A stretch of DNA of 64,000 nucleotides from Strongylocentrotus purpuratus (taxonomy: Eukaryota > Echinodermata > Echinoidea > Camarodonta > Strongylocentrotidae), in assembly GCF_000002235.5 (NCBI RefSeq), contig NW_022145604.1, positions 29,919,857 to 29,983,856 of the forward strand, in the 5' to 3' direction. Below, one piece after another: positions 22,501 to 34,125 of this stretch (positions are counted from its first letter, which is position 1; each line of letters begins with the position of its first letter). The notes under the pieces are model-generated. The model was not told where the DNA came from, searched no databases, and worked only from the letters and a program-made list of their open reading frames with translations. Both the position numbers and the translations under genes were made by a program.

Positions 22501-24784
22501 AAATGATTCTGTATTTTATCCAAAATTCATCGCAGCAGGCCCAGTGGTCTAATTGTGGACCTTATAAGAGTACAGTCTAATGGACTAGCTTGAAATTGAC
22601 ATCTTGTTTAAATTTAACAGCAGGAGTTCTGTAATATTGTTTTCAACTAATTGGAAACAGAAGTATTGTTAAATGAAATGAAGGACTGAAACAGCAGGCA
22701 CGAAATGGATAGACCAGCCAAAGAGTTACTAGGCGCCTTGTTACTCCTTGGATCAAATTTTTAGAATCAACGTGACTCTATTTATCAATGTCTAAAATTA
22801 ATTTAGATGAAAATTAAAATTTACATTTGATCTCAATATATTATTGATTGGGAGAGGATTGGAGGAGGGGGAGGGGGTGTGCTTGGTTTGTTCGTAATGG
22901 CAGTGTTGCACACCAACCCTTTTTTGACAGGAAGTCCAGATTGCAAGTTGGGGGAGTCGTGAGGCACAGGCTCCTTGTTTAAAATTTCAAAAATTTTGAG
23001 GGATCTAGAGTTTAGATTTTTGGGCGGAACCTCTGTTACTATCGAGGCCTGCATGTCAGTATCTAGAGAGAAAGTGAGGAGTGAGTGGGCACTCGACGCT
23101 ATAGAATGGGGTCAGATGAAGAAAGAATATGACAAGAGGATTTAGAGAAGGATGAGGACAACTTGATCTTGAGTAGGATTTAACAGTGAGGACTGGATTA
23201 AAAGTGACATTTTGGAACGTGGATCATTGTATCAAAGTCAGATTACCTTTTGATGACAGAACTTTCTACCGCAAGATTTTGGAGATCTTGGTCTTCGGTC
23301 AAGGTTCCACCTTCCAATCTGCTTGAAGACTTATCCATTATCAAGGTTTCTACCAACCTTTAGGTGAAGGTTTGGACTTGTTCAACCAGTTTATGAGGGT
23401 GTTTGAGTTATTACAAACTGCTGTCTGGAAATATGTGTGTTATGATTGAAAAATTTAAGCTGTGACTGCTCACTGCTGTATAATGGAATATTGTCTATAT
23501 ATAGTTTGACTTTTGTATACACACAAATTATAAAGAATATGTGGTGTAACCAGTTCTAACCACAAACCTCGCCCAAATATGTCATCACCATGGAAGCCTT
23601 CAAAGATGAACATAAATTATCAACTTGTGTTGATTTAAACTATTAATTCAATACCATTTAAAATATGAATGTTTTTGAAAAAAGATGTTGAACACATCAT
23701 ATCCGGGTGGCCATGCACTCATTGCTAAGCATAATTGGTTATCCTACTACTTCAAATCTTTTGAGAAATATACTGGTATACTTTATTGCTCAAACTTGGT
23801 AAATATTGTTGTATATTGTAGCTAAATGGTAGGTAACTAGTAAGGCCTACAAATATTATGTTTACACTTGACCTCCATCTTATATGGAATTTTGAACCTC
23901 TGAAAAAGTACCCAAATAAAATTTGAGGGCAATATCAAATCTTTGCATGATGTTGATAGCCATTAAAAGCCACATCTTTTCCTTAGGACTGGAGCTGACA
24001 AATAGGAGATGACAGTGTTCCCAGCTATCGAGTTAAGCCTGAAATCCCTTTAAACCTATGGTAGATTTGAAGATGAAATCAATGAAATCTTTGTCTGAAG
24101 TACCCTGAAGTACTCTGACCCTACTCACATCCAATGGAGAGACAGACAGGTGAATAGAGGAGATGGTACAGGTGCAATTATGGATGTGTTCTTAATAACT
24201 TAATGGCTGCATTCATTCATTGTGTGTTGGAGCAGTCTTCTCTGCTCTATCTGAAGTACATTGTACATGTAAAGGTGAATTTGAGACGATAAAAGCCAGA
24301 CAATTTGAGCACATGAACATTTAGTGAATTACAAAAGTTCAGTGCTGTGATTCATTGCTCGTATTTTTGAGGCACAAAAGTAAGTGAATGGGGAAATTCA
24401 CAGAAGTTTCTTTCATGCGAAAGCGTCTGGTTTTACAGTTTCAAAGACATGGGTTACTTTGATCAGAAACCATGATTTGGCAAACCTTTAAAATAGAGTC
24501 CATAAAATCAATCAATAAATTGATAATTGGTATCAATTTTGTTTTGCTTCTGGGAATTCTCTTACACCATTTGATGCAATGGTTTGGAGCCATCAAAAAC
24601 ATCAAGTACATAAATTTTTTAATTTTTTAATTTTTTTTTAAAGCAACAAGAAGTGGACCAATACCTTCTACAGATCAATGCCAGGTTTGAGCTTGTAGTC
24701 TTCTACGTGTTGAGTATTGACTACCAATAAGTGTGACTTCTTAGTCCTACCTGTGCTCATTCGTGGACAGTACAGGTGACATTG

Positions 24785-25178
24785 GGCGCGTTCATGCTTG
24801 ATTTTGACGGCCAGAATCAGGCATCTGTTACGCGTTTAGTTTAAAACACGGTTGCGTCTTAGCTCACTTTTGTAGAATCACCGAAAAAACGGCGATCACG
24901 ATCGCCGATCGTAAACTCACAAAAAGATGCGTTTACAATTTGTAAACGCGTTTAAATGGGGTCAACTCACTGACCTCTAGTGGGTCTATGTAGCATGCAC
25001 AGTGAAGGTTTGCGAATCCAGCTGGAAGACCAATTAAGGCCACACACTGAGAATTGCCTGGGGGAGCCAGAGAAGTAAGCATGAACAGTGCATCGTGGAA
25101 CTGCGATCACGATGAGCGTTTACGATGAGCGTTTCAGATCGCTCATTCTGCCTTCAAAATTTAAGCATGAACGCAGCC
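24785..25178. mobile_element. TIR element (GCGTTCATGCTT ends)
   Basis: The left end reads GGCGCGTTCATGCTTGATTT and the complement of the right end reads GGCTGCGTTCATGCTTAAAT, continuing into TTTTGA-GGC-AGAAT on both sides. The interior is CpG-rich with repeated CGATCACGATCG and TTACGATGAGCG motifs. It has no coding capacity, and target duplication is unclear. Confidence 0.7.
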
Positions 25179-25374
25179 TTTGATGGTAAAGCTGAGCGAC
25201 CCTCTCTTGCTTTAATTATTCATACCTGAAGCGCAAGGTGTGAATCGTATGCTCTCGCACATCGTCCTCGCTTCAGCTGACCCTATTTTTATTCAGATAT
25301 TCAACACTTGGAGCGATTTCATCAAGAGTTATTTGCCCGCTGCTTCTTTTGATCTCGTAGAGATGACTGTCACA

Positions 25375-25729
25375 AGGTATGTCTTCATCAGCTCAAGATT
25401 GCCAAATCCCGCTATTTCTGATTTAGGAAACAAGCCTGAAATTACACATCGCGTCTTAATCAGCTCGAGACTCGACCTTGAAACTAGAAACTCAAGCTCA
25501 AGATATTTTGCTCACCGTTCGCACATAGTGCGATTCTTTGCACCGGACAAATAGCGGGATAATGTGCAAACGACGGTAGCCCGAGATATCTTGGGATGAT
25601 TATCTCGACCAAATATCCCGCTAATTGCAACTGCGGTCAGAAGAAGACGCAAATTAGCTGGATAATATGCGATCGGGATAGTTCAAATAGCGGGATATTT
25701 GGCAATCTCGAGCTGATGACGACAGGCCA
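25375..25729. mobile_element. MITE with 9-bp target-site duplication
   Basis: The ends are inverted copies: AGGTATGTCTTCATCAGCTC at the left and TGGCCTGTCGTCATCAGCTC on the complement of the right, continuing through AGATTGCCAAAT and CCCGCTATTT. ACTGTCACA flanks the element at 25366-25374 and 25730-25738. The frame at 25240-25554 runs into this element and is not a gene. The right half is related to 1548-1700. Confidence 0.82.
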
Positions 25730-25904
25730 ACTGTCACAGGTACTACATGTAGTATAAGTGGGTGAAGTGACAGCTTAGATGCCAGCTGGATGGCCCCATG
25801 TATCTCAATTTTATGAATCCTGATTGACAGGCTGAACCTTGTTTCATCATCTGATCGATAAGCGCTTTTATTTCTTATTTAAAAAGAAGAGCGATGTGTA
25901 AGTT

Positions 25905-26405
25905 TGTAAGAGGATGATGGGGGAATTGAAAATCCTTTTTAATTCGTCTTGAAGGACAGAAGTGCATCACTGAAATGGGTTGTGCATTTTGGTTTAGAAA
26001 TGGGAAAGGGATTATCCAATCATGTGGTGTACTGTATAGTGATGACCATTGTACTTTTTTTTAGCCTAACTACATGTACACTGTAGAATGGTTTAAGAAT
26101 GGACTTTTTGCCGTAACAAAGACTTTCTTCAGATTTCTTTGATTTTATTTGATAAAGAACAAGATAGTTTGTAAAGGGATGATTGGGGAATTGAAAATCC
26201 TTTTAATTCATTTTGAAGGACAGAAAGTGCATCACTGAAATGAGTTGTGCATTTTGGTTTAGAAATGGGAAAGGGATTATTCAATCATGTGATGACCATT
26301 GTTCTTTTTTTAGCCAAACTAGAATGGTTTTATAATGGACTCTTCACCATACAAAGACTTTCTTCAGATTTCTTGGATTTTAGTTGATAAAGAACAAGAT
26401 ACTAC
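25905..26405. repeat. Two-copy tandem duplication, ~265-bp unit
   Basis: The block GGGGAATTGAAAATCCTTTT, then GAAGGACAGAA, GTGCATCACTGAAATG, TTGTGCATTTTGGTTTAGAA, and later AAAGACTTTCTTCAGATTTC occurs at about 25915-26155 and again at about 26185-26400. The copies differ by small indels. No gene content. Confidence 0.85.
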
Positions 26406-26477
26406 CCATTCTGAACTGCTGTGTAGTTTTTTAAAATCTATTTCCTTCACACACAAGGTGGACAATAAACAATAAGA

Positions 26478-26949
26478 GGTGTCGTGGACGAGTGGATATG
26501 TCACTGGACTGTGGATCACAAGGTCCACGGTTCAAGTCCCACCGCGGCACTAATGTCCTTTGGCAAGACATTGATCTACATTTGCCACTCTCCACCCAGG
26601 TGTTAAATGGTGTTAACGCGGAAGCTAATGTGCTTAGATTAGCAAGTGTGCGCATGTAAAAATGACGCCTGGCTGGAATGCTCCCCAGGGAGTGGAGAAT
26701 GTGCATAAATGTGCATAAATGGTGTTAACGCGGAAGCTAATGTGCTTAGATTAGCAAGTGTGCGCATGTAAAAATGACGCCTGGCTGGAATGCTCCCCAG
26801 GGAGTGGAGAATGTGCATACATCGTGTGCAGGTAAGCCTGAATCCGATGACCGGGGTAATAATATGATTGCAGGGCCCTCAGGGAGAATAGTATGAATAC
26901 TGATGAGGCTACCCTGGGTAAACAAGACATATTATTATTATTATTATTA
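26478..26949 (+). mobile_element. tRNA-derived SINE with an internal duplication
   Basis: A 72-nt tRNA-like head (26479-26550) has acceptor arms GTGTCGT and GCGGCAC that pair, an A-box-like GACGAGTGG and a B box GGTTCAAGTCC. The body begins TTTGGCAAGACATTGATCTA and the tail is (ATT)n at about 26931-26949. A roughly 112-bp body segment is tandemly repeated (about 26605-26719 and 26718-26831). Related copies lie at 61146, 19808 and, inverted, 33985-34125. Confidence 0.85.
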
Positions 26950-27837
26950 GAGGTAATTAAAAATAAAAATTATACTCATAGCTAGGATAGAAATTCCAGT
27001 GTCAGGCCATTGCATGAAACCTAAAGGCAGCTGTTTGTGAACAAATCAGTAGCCCAAGAACAGACAAGCATTTTTGAGAGTTGGGCAAGAGAGCACAATC
27101 AGCTATGAACAAATATCTAATTGCATTGCCAAATTATTGTACTGAATATCCATGAAAAATATGTAGGGGGTTGCAGCTCCCAGCTCCCCCACCCAATTGC
27201 TATGGCCCTTGAAAATTGTACTTGTGAAGACATCAGAATTTGTGTCTTGAAAATGGAGAAAAAAGTCAAACAATCTGTGAAACTTCCATGTTGTAGGTAA
27301 CTTGCAGCAGTGGCACTTACAGGTGGAATGGGGCAGCAGAATCAATTTGGTTGCAGCAAACATGCACTCGTTCTACTCATCATAATTCATCGAAATGGAG
27401 TGATGCAGAAAGATGCCCTCCTCAAGCTCATCCTCATGAATTAATCTTGTTTACAATGATTCATGGCTCTCTGAGTGAATGACAGGTCTACAGCTTCACT
27501 GGTGGGGATGATTGAAACATTGCGGACTGTCAAACCTTACTTTGTGGGAGAGGTAAAAAATATGCAGTCTATGGCAAATTTGTCTTGTGCACAATGCACA
27601 AATGTACTAGAATATTGAATTAAAAGTTTCAATTTTAATTACTTTGATTTAATTTTGATAAAAATATGAATTCAAATATTTCTATTAAGTAACTGAGATT
27701 GGATAAGATAGCCAGACAATCAGATATTTTGACAAAGGCTAACAGACAGACTACTTCAGGAGAGATGTAGAGAGAATAGTAAACACATGAATGAGGAAGA
27801 TGAAATGAATATTGACAATAATGACAGGTGAAAGTTA

Positions 27838-28080
27838 GTGAGAGAGAAAGAGAGAGAGAGAGAGAGGGGGGAGAGAGAGGGAGAGAGAGAGGCAGGGAGG
27901 AGACAGAGAGCCCAAGAGATGGATTGATGGAGTGAGAGAAAGTAATAGAGACTGAGAAAGAGATTTGGTCCATGGAGAGGGAGGGGGAGGGGGAGAGAGA
28001 GAAAGATAAAGAGAGAGAGAATGAGGGGGTGAGAGAGAGTTAGAGAGAGAGAGAGAGAGAGAAAGGGGGGGGGGGGGGAG
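27838..28080. repeat. GA-rich low-complexity tract
   Basis: An almost pure purine strand of GAGAGA with GGGGG interruptions, ending in a G-run at about 28065-28079. The long minus-strand frames over it (for example 27756-28277) are Ser/Leu artefacts. A shorter GAGA tract lies at 28990-29014. Confidence 0.92.
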
Positions 28081-29214
28081 TGGTGCGGGGTGAGAATGGA
28101 ATATTTCTTTTGCATAGAGTCCATCTCATATTCTTTATAACAGCATCTCAAATCCAATACAAATCTATAACAGCCATTCTCCTCCCCAGGAATAAATGAA
28201 GCAGGAGACAGATAGACACTGAAATCACCCAAAGGCATCAACCAAAAACCTTTCAAGCAGATATAACCACAAAACACTATAGATGCAAAATGTGATGAAG
28301 ACAGTTGGAAAACAAGCCATGAGATAAAGATGAGAATTCTTCATCTAGGGTACATTGCATTTGCTTCTTCTTTTATGAACACTTCATCCAGAGCCTGGAG
28401 GAAATTAATTTTGTATCAGGAAGGAAATTAATCCCGGTTATGAGATGAACTCCAGAGGCTATCCAGGGTATTGTGATTACAGAATTTATGTACCAAATTG
28501 GTTTTTCACTTTGTTACGATTGCAGAATTGTTGATATTATTTTCTTCATCTTGGCTCCAGTTATTTAATCAATGAAATCTTAGCTGTTTGATATTTTCTA
28601 TCCATGATTTTGTTCAGTCTTTTGAATGTGAATGCAAGGACCGACTCTCTGATCTTGTTCGTTCTTTATTACTTTCTCTTCCTCCATCAATAAATATATT
28701 TGTCTGAGAATAGAAATGTCACAAAAGAACTTTTATGTCTTATTTTTCATTGATTTAGCTTGCGTGACAAATTTATGAAATGTTTGTTTGATAAATTCCA
28801 CAAATTATTTAGAGATTTCATTGTGAGATGCTATGTAGTGTATATCAATTGCTCACACTTCTTCAGAGTGTTCTTAAAAATGTATATAAGTTTGGACTTT
28901 TAAAAAAAACTTATTTATAATATATATTTCATATGAATTAGAAAGTAACCAGTAGACATTGTAACTCAAGTGATTACATTGTGGTATGAGGGAGAGAGAG
29001 AGAGAGAGAGAGAGATTTGGGTGGAGGGGGAGTTGTATGTTGTGTGTTGCATGCATGTTGCTCGGCTCATTTCATCCCTGAATATCTGGTCCGTCTCTCA
29101 ACACGATTATGTTAAGTGCCACATTGCCCCTTCCAGCAGCCTAGCACACCCAAGAATACTAACATCCATTCAGAACCAAAAGGGCATTGAATCTGTGTTA
29201 AAGTAAATGAGCTG

Positions 29215-29391
29215 ATGCCCTTCTGGCCCCAAACAGACGGTATCCCCGATTACAATCTGGCTAATATTATCGAATCCCAAGCCTCGAGCTATGGACTGCA
29301 CAGCCCCCACTCGCTGGATACCATCAAATCTGTTGACGATACCTGGCGGTTATTTTCCAACGCCCGGTCGTGGATCGTTGGCAGTGGCTAA
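29215..29391 (+). other. 58-codon open frame in a GC-rich island (uncertain)
   Basis: The frame begins MPFWPQTDGIPDYNLAN and ends NARSWIVGSG before TAA. Its residue use looks more protein-like than any nearby frame, and base composition rises to about half G+C in AT-rich intron. An upstream in-frame TGA lies near 29188. No domain, acceptor or donor was recognised, so it could equally be a conserved regulatory element or a decayed gene fragment. Confidence 0.2.
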
Positions 29392-29806
29392 GTGATTGGT
29401 AATCTTGCGAGACCTTAAGGCTAGGACCCGTGTAGGTGGGGGTTATGTTTCTTTATCACCGTTGGATTGTACTTTAGGGACCTGCATCGTGTCCACATGT
29501 ATTGCAGAATGTTGTGAAGGAATTTTGAAAGTTTGGAATATGTTGTGAGTTGTGAAGCAGGCCTGGCCTACATGATGCATGGTGCGTACCGGTCTGAATG
29601 CATCTATTTATTTCAAATCTGTTAGTCAAATGTAAATATAATTAATTATTAATATGTAGATGTTGTATACGGTATTGCACTTCATGAAATAAAATTAACC
29701 TGGAGGACATGGAGGAAAGGGAGAATTAAAATGAAGAGGCTTAAAAAAAAAATGAAATTGACGTAGTAGGATGAAGTAGGTGCAGAAAATGTATAATAAA
29801 TGATTT

Positions 29807-29974
29807 TAAAGCCCCACTGCACTACTTATAGCTACTTGTGCCCTCTATATAGAAAACAATGACTAATCGATGACCACTGGTCCCCCATGATCCCCTTTTG
29901 CTTATGTTAATTGAGAGCTGATTTGATGAGATAACCACCTGTCAGTGACCAAACTAGTGTAATGAGGCTTTAAA
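29807..29974 (-). mobile_element. TTAA-flanked MITE, GCCCCACTGCACTA family (copy 1)
   Basis: It begins TTTAAAGCCCCACTGCACTA and ends CTAGTGTAATGAGGCTTTAAA. The interior shares GAGAGCTGATTTGATGAGAT (antisense to the other copies), CCCCCATGATCC and CTATATAGA with 30622, 47162 and 53005. TTAA at both borders suggests piggyBac-type mobilisation (inference). Confidence 0.7.
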
Positions 29975-30621
29975 TGAAAGGAAACGTTTCAAAGTAAAAA
30001 ATAAGAAAGAAAGAAAGAAATTGGTGGATTGGTATTAGGATGAGCTGAAAACATGACGAGAGGAGGGAGAAGGTGGTACAGGCGAGTAATAGAGCAGGAG
30101 TCAGATATATAGGTCTACTTGATAATTCTAGTGTTAAATATTTGTGAGTCATCAGCGTATAAACTGCATCCCACCATAAAGGCTGGTGATGATATGATGC
30201 TGGTATAGTGAGACCAGACCAATGAGGGAATGGGGATGGGTGAGAAAACCCCATCAACCATGACACATACATGTAACATCCTCATTAATCTAGCTACAAC
30301 CTGTGACTCATCATTCCCACTGCCCCCCCCCCCCCCCCCCCCCTCCCATTCATCACAACAAACCAGTTTGACGATGATTGAATTGAAATTATACACATGT
30401 TAATAGCTGATAGTGATACATGTATTTCATTTTGTATTGATATCATAGTCTCACAATCCAGACTAGTCATCCCACCAACCTACCAAAGTGATAACGACAG
30501 ACTCTTTATTTTACCCTTTGGGGATAATGAACATTTAAAAGCTTTTATTTTCCTAGGCTAATGTGAGTTTTCTTTCGTCATATTGTCACCTAAGATACCC
30601 CTATTCAATTGCTAAATGAGC

Positions 30622-30826
30622 TTTAAAGGTAGGCTTTACTACTTCAGCTAGAAGGGATTAGACCGCCAGCGAGCCAGCGAGGTCACTGTGACAGGTGGCT
30701 ATCTCATTAACTCAGCTCTCATTTAACATAAGAAAAAGAGGATCATGGGGGATCAACAGGCACCGATTGGGGAAGTTTTCTATATAGAGGGAGCAAGTAG
30801 CTACAAGTAGGACAGTGTGCCTTTAA
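30622..30826 (+). mobile_element. TTAA-flanked MITE, GCCCCACTGCACTA family (copy 2)
   Basis: It is bounded by CTTTAAAGGTAGGC and GTGTGCCTTTAATA. The interior includes GGATTAGACC, GACAGGTGGCTATCTCATTA, ACTCAGCTCTC, TTTAACATAAGAAAAAGAGG and CTATATAGAGGGAGCAAGTA. It matches 47162-47347 and 53005-53196 in the same orientation, and copy 1 inverted. Confidence 0.7.
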
Positions 30827-31005
30827 TATATTATAGGCCATTTCTTACTTTTATGTTATTATTTTCACCCTTTTCTTCTAAGTATTGATATATATTTAGT
30901 TTTTGTTCTGAAACATTTTATCACTTCTTTCTTACAAGGGGGAGGTATAGATAAAAATGTATGTACAAATACTTAACATTTTTTTAATCGTCAATTCTGT
31001 CGGTC

Positions 31006-31554
31006 TTAAAGGAAACCAAAACCTTCATACTAAGTTACTTTTATTGTAAAGTTTAAGATATTTGAAAAATATCAGTGAAAATTTGAACAAAATCGGGCAA
31101 GGAATAAGGAAGTAAGAGCGTTTTGAAATGACTAGTCACTAGAGGACGGTATTCAATTTGATGACATCATCTGTGGACAACTCTACATGCCTTTTGTACA
31201 TCAAATTTCATGTTTTTCCTTCTTTCTTGTGATTGAGATAATGTACTCCCCTGAAAGAAAGATATAGAATGCAAAATGATATTCTACATCACATGTTATG
31301 AAGTCGGATCAATTAAGAACAAATAAATATGAAGAAAACAAAAAAATTGTGAAATTTTATGTACAAAAGGCATGGAGAGTTGTTCACAGATGATGTCATC
31401 AAATTGAATACCGCCCTCTAGTGACTAGTCATTTCAAAATGCTCTAACTTTCTTATTCCTTGCCCGATTTTGTTCAAATTTTCACTGATTTTATTCAAAT
31501 CTTTTAAACTTTACAATAAAAGTAACTTAGTATGAAGGTTTTGGTTTCCTTTAA
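31006..31554. mobile_element. TTAA-flanked long-inverted-repeat MITE
   Basis: The two arms of about 200 bp (31010-31215 and 31345-31550) are near-perfect inverted copies. The left starts TTAAAGGAAACCAAAACCTT and the right ends AAGGTTTTGGTTTCCTTTAA. Both contain the CTAGTCACTAGAGG/CCTCTAGTGACTAG block and the GATGACATCATCTGTG/CACAGATGATGTCATC block. A roughly 130-bp loop separates them. TTAA borders suggest a piggyBac-derived element. A transcript would form a long hairpin. Confidence 0.88.
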
Positions 31555-32177
31555 AGAAGACTTACAACAAAAATTCAATAGAAGAATGATTTGTCATTTA
31601 GAGAACTTTTGCACAAAATTTATTTTCATCATCAACATAAACAGCAGAACTATAAGTGGAGACTCCTTCATTGACAGCCACACCTCCAAGTTGTTAAATC
31701 TAGAGTCCTCCATTTCCATGGCAACAAATTACCATGAGTAATGATAGCTGTCCCATTTCCCCAATCTAGCCGTAAATTTAACGGCTTCCATTGACAACTG
31801 CATATTGCTTCTTTAAAACCAAATGCACAGTGAGTTTCGATTCGTCTAGTCTGTCTTGTAATGAATAGAGCCTGTATAATGAATTGTTCATTTATTTCAA
31901 TTTGAGGGATCGCTTTGCCAATTTGCTGTTTATCGTAAAGAGATTGCAAATGTCAGTTTTTATTTCAGGGGATGATACAAGCATGCCACAGTTATTAACT
32001 AGAACTAGAAGATGAAGAAACTTGTTGCAGGTTTTGAAGGCGTGTACTGCTATTAAAGCGTATATCACTTTGGCTTAGGGTATTTTCTACTCCTTGAATG
32101 GATGGTATATCTGCAGTATCAGTCATTATCATCATAATCATTTCCTCCTCCTCCTTTAAAATCATCAATATCAATTC

Positions 32178-32210
32178 ATCATTATCATCATCTTCATCAT
32201 CATCATCATC

Positions 32211-32277
<67 letters not shown>

Positions 32278-32278
32278 G

Positions 32279-32336
<58 letters not shown>

Positions 32337-32356
32337 GAAATCATCATCATCATCAG
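32178..32356. repeat. (CAT)n/(ATC)n microsatellite
   Basis: About 170 bp of ATC trinucleotides with a few TGAAATC interruptions. All frames give His, Ile or Ser runs, and the 96-codon plus-strand frame here is an artefact. A poly-C run follows at about 32407-32422. Confidence 0.95.
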
Positions 32357-33160
32357 GATCACCCATCTACATGTACCTTATATCTTGAATCTTCATTTGC
32401 TTGTACCCCCCCCCCCCCCCCCTATTATATCTCTTTTTGTCTGCTTTGTTTCATATGATAGAAGTTGAATTGATCTTTCTTTTGAAAGTCATGTTTACCA
32501 TGTGAAGAAATAAAATTGATCTGGAATGTGTACATGTATGAGCTCATTTTCTTGGAAGTTTCAATACAAACATTTATTATAGAAAACCACATTATCAATT
32601 ACCTAACTTGACCCAACTACATCATGATGCAAACCTAATGTAGGGAAGCTGAATGATGAGGATGAAGGAGGGGAGAAAGGAAGGATGGAGCACACATCTT
32701 GAATGCCAGTGGCCATAATGCTCAAATCTGCAAATAATTACACTGCCAATTGGCTGTTCAGGAATTATATTGGAAGTAAAAACCTCTGCCAGGTATTCAT
32801 CAGCACCACCTTAAAAGCGACTTGTTTGAGGAGCAAACTCGTCAAATAGGCAATCCAAACAGAAGGTACAATGCGATAACAAAGATCTATTAGCCAATAC
32901 GGACACCTTTTTTGCTCAGGACTTCCATTCCCTTTTTTCTCCCTTTTAAAATCGTTAGACTGCATGTACCTTGCATGTATTATTAACATGGATGTCGTGG
33001 GGGTAGCTCAGAAGTACATGTATGCTCATTGTGCAATTGTGATCCCTTGCATGTGCATGTGCCTCAAGTTCAAATATTGGTAGAGTACATTTCTATTTGA
33101 ATAAGTTTGCAAGCGCTTTGCTCAAGGGGGTAGTTGAATTTCTTTGAGATCATACTCATG

Positions 33161-33770
33161 AAGTTTCTGAGCATGAACTATATGAGCTATTTTGCATTCA
33201 TGTGATGTGCTGTGCTGTACGTGAGTCAGAAGGATGTTTTATAGCTCCAAGTGATTTATTTTAGTTAAAGATAAAGACGAGTTCTGGTCTTGCGATTGCA
33301 TTGTGAAAGAAACGTTGTGGAATTGATCAGAAAAGGTTGATCATCTAGTATATTGTATTGGTGTGTATACTGCAAGGTTCTAGAATCATCAAAATGATAA
33401 GAAATGTGGCCCAGTCTTGGTTAAGTTACAAGCACTGTACACAGAAAGATGTATATGGGACTACCCCCGCACGTGTGCGACACGTGCGTTATATCTCTCA
33501 GGTCCAAATAGATATAATAATTTACCAAATATATCAATTAGTAGGCGGTTTCTCAGAAAAATTTGTATGATCACGTATTAGTCAAAACATATTCTTTCAC
33601 ATGATTGGTAATAAGAGCTTCCATTTCATTTTTTGAGAGGGGGGCGTTTCCAAAACTGGTCTTTACCTTTAAAGTTTCTGAGTATGAACTCTACCAGCTT
33701 TTCTACATTCATGTGATGTGCTGTGAGTCAGGAGGATGTTTTATAGCTCCAAGTGAATTATATTAGTTAA
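33161..33770. repeat. Direct repeat of ~105 bp flanking a MITE
   Basis: The left copy (33161-33268) and right copy (33671-33770) share AAGTTTCTGAG, CATTCATGTGATGTGCTGTG, AGGATGTTTTATAGCTCCAA and TTAGTTAA. The left copy ends at the TTAA that begins the MITE, and the right copy begins at the TTAA that ends it. The right copy lacks an 8-bp segment (CTGTACGT-like) present in the left. Confidence 0.85.
33265..33672 (-). mobile_element. TTAA-flanked MITE, GGTAAAGACCAG family (copy 1)
   Basis: The left border is TTAAAGATAAAGACGAGTTC and the right border is AACTGGTCTTTACCTTTAA. The interior matches 53767-54140 in inverse orientation: CACAATGCAATCGCA, GTTGATCATCTAG, TACACAGAAAGATGTATATG, GGGACTACCC, TAGTAGGCGGTTTC and AAAACATATTCTTTCACATG. 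It also contains a GCACGTGTGCGACACGTGC palindrome (33469-33487). Confidence 0.82.
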
Positions 33771-33984
33771 TAACACCTTTCTAGCTCTAACTATTAGCAG
33801 ACAGCATTTAGGCCTACACTTCACTTTCATTTTGTGATGAGACCCTAGAAATGAAAGTCGGATTGAGTCACATGGGACTAATATGCTCAATTCAATATTC
33901 CATTCTTGTATAGCAGATACCACATTATAGTCCTACATTATAGCTTCCCTATGCGCTTTCATGCAAAGAGCTCTTTGGAAATTA

Positions 33985-34125
33985 TTACCCTAGCTTTAGC
34001 TTCTGCAGCCGTTATTATCAGCGCACAGTGCATTTCAAGGAATAATTTTCCCAGGTACCCATTAACCTCACCTGGGTCAAGTGTGGCAAATGTAGATTAG
34101 CGTCTTGCTAGTTGATAAATGCCCT
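33985..34125 (-). mobile_element. SINE body fragment
   Basis: On the minus strand it reads TAGCAAGACGCTAATCTACA, then TTTGCCACACTTGACCCAGG, followed by GTACCTGGGAAAATTATTCC. This corresponds to the CAAGACATTGATCTACATTTGCC...ACCCAGG body of the SINEs at 26478 and 61146. The tRNA-like head is absent. Confidence 0.55.

Noticed and set aside
25240..25554. 104-codon plus-strand frame
   Set aside because: Runs into the MITE at 25375-25729; composition not protein-like.
26479..26550. Functional tRNA gene
   Set aside because: The acceptor stem pairs, but the arms are degenerate, the same head occurs with a SINE body and (ATT)n tail at 61146, and the sequence continues into that body here.
27635..28277. 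173- and 112-codon minus-strand frames
   Set aside because: Mostly translation of a GA-rich tract; the remaining residues show no domain and no splice support.
32098..32388. Histidine/serine-rich 96-codon frame
   Set aside because: Translation of a (CAT)n microsatellite.
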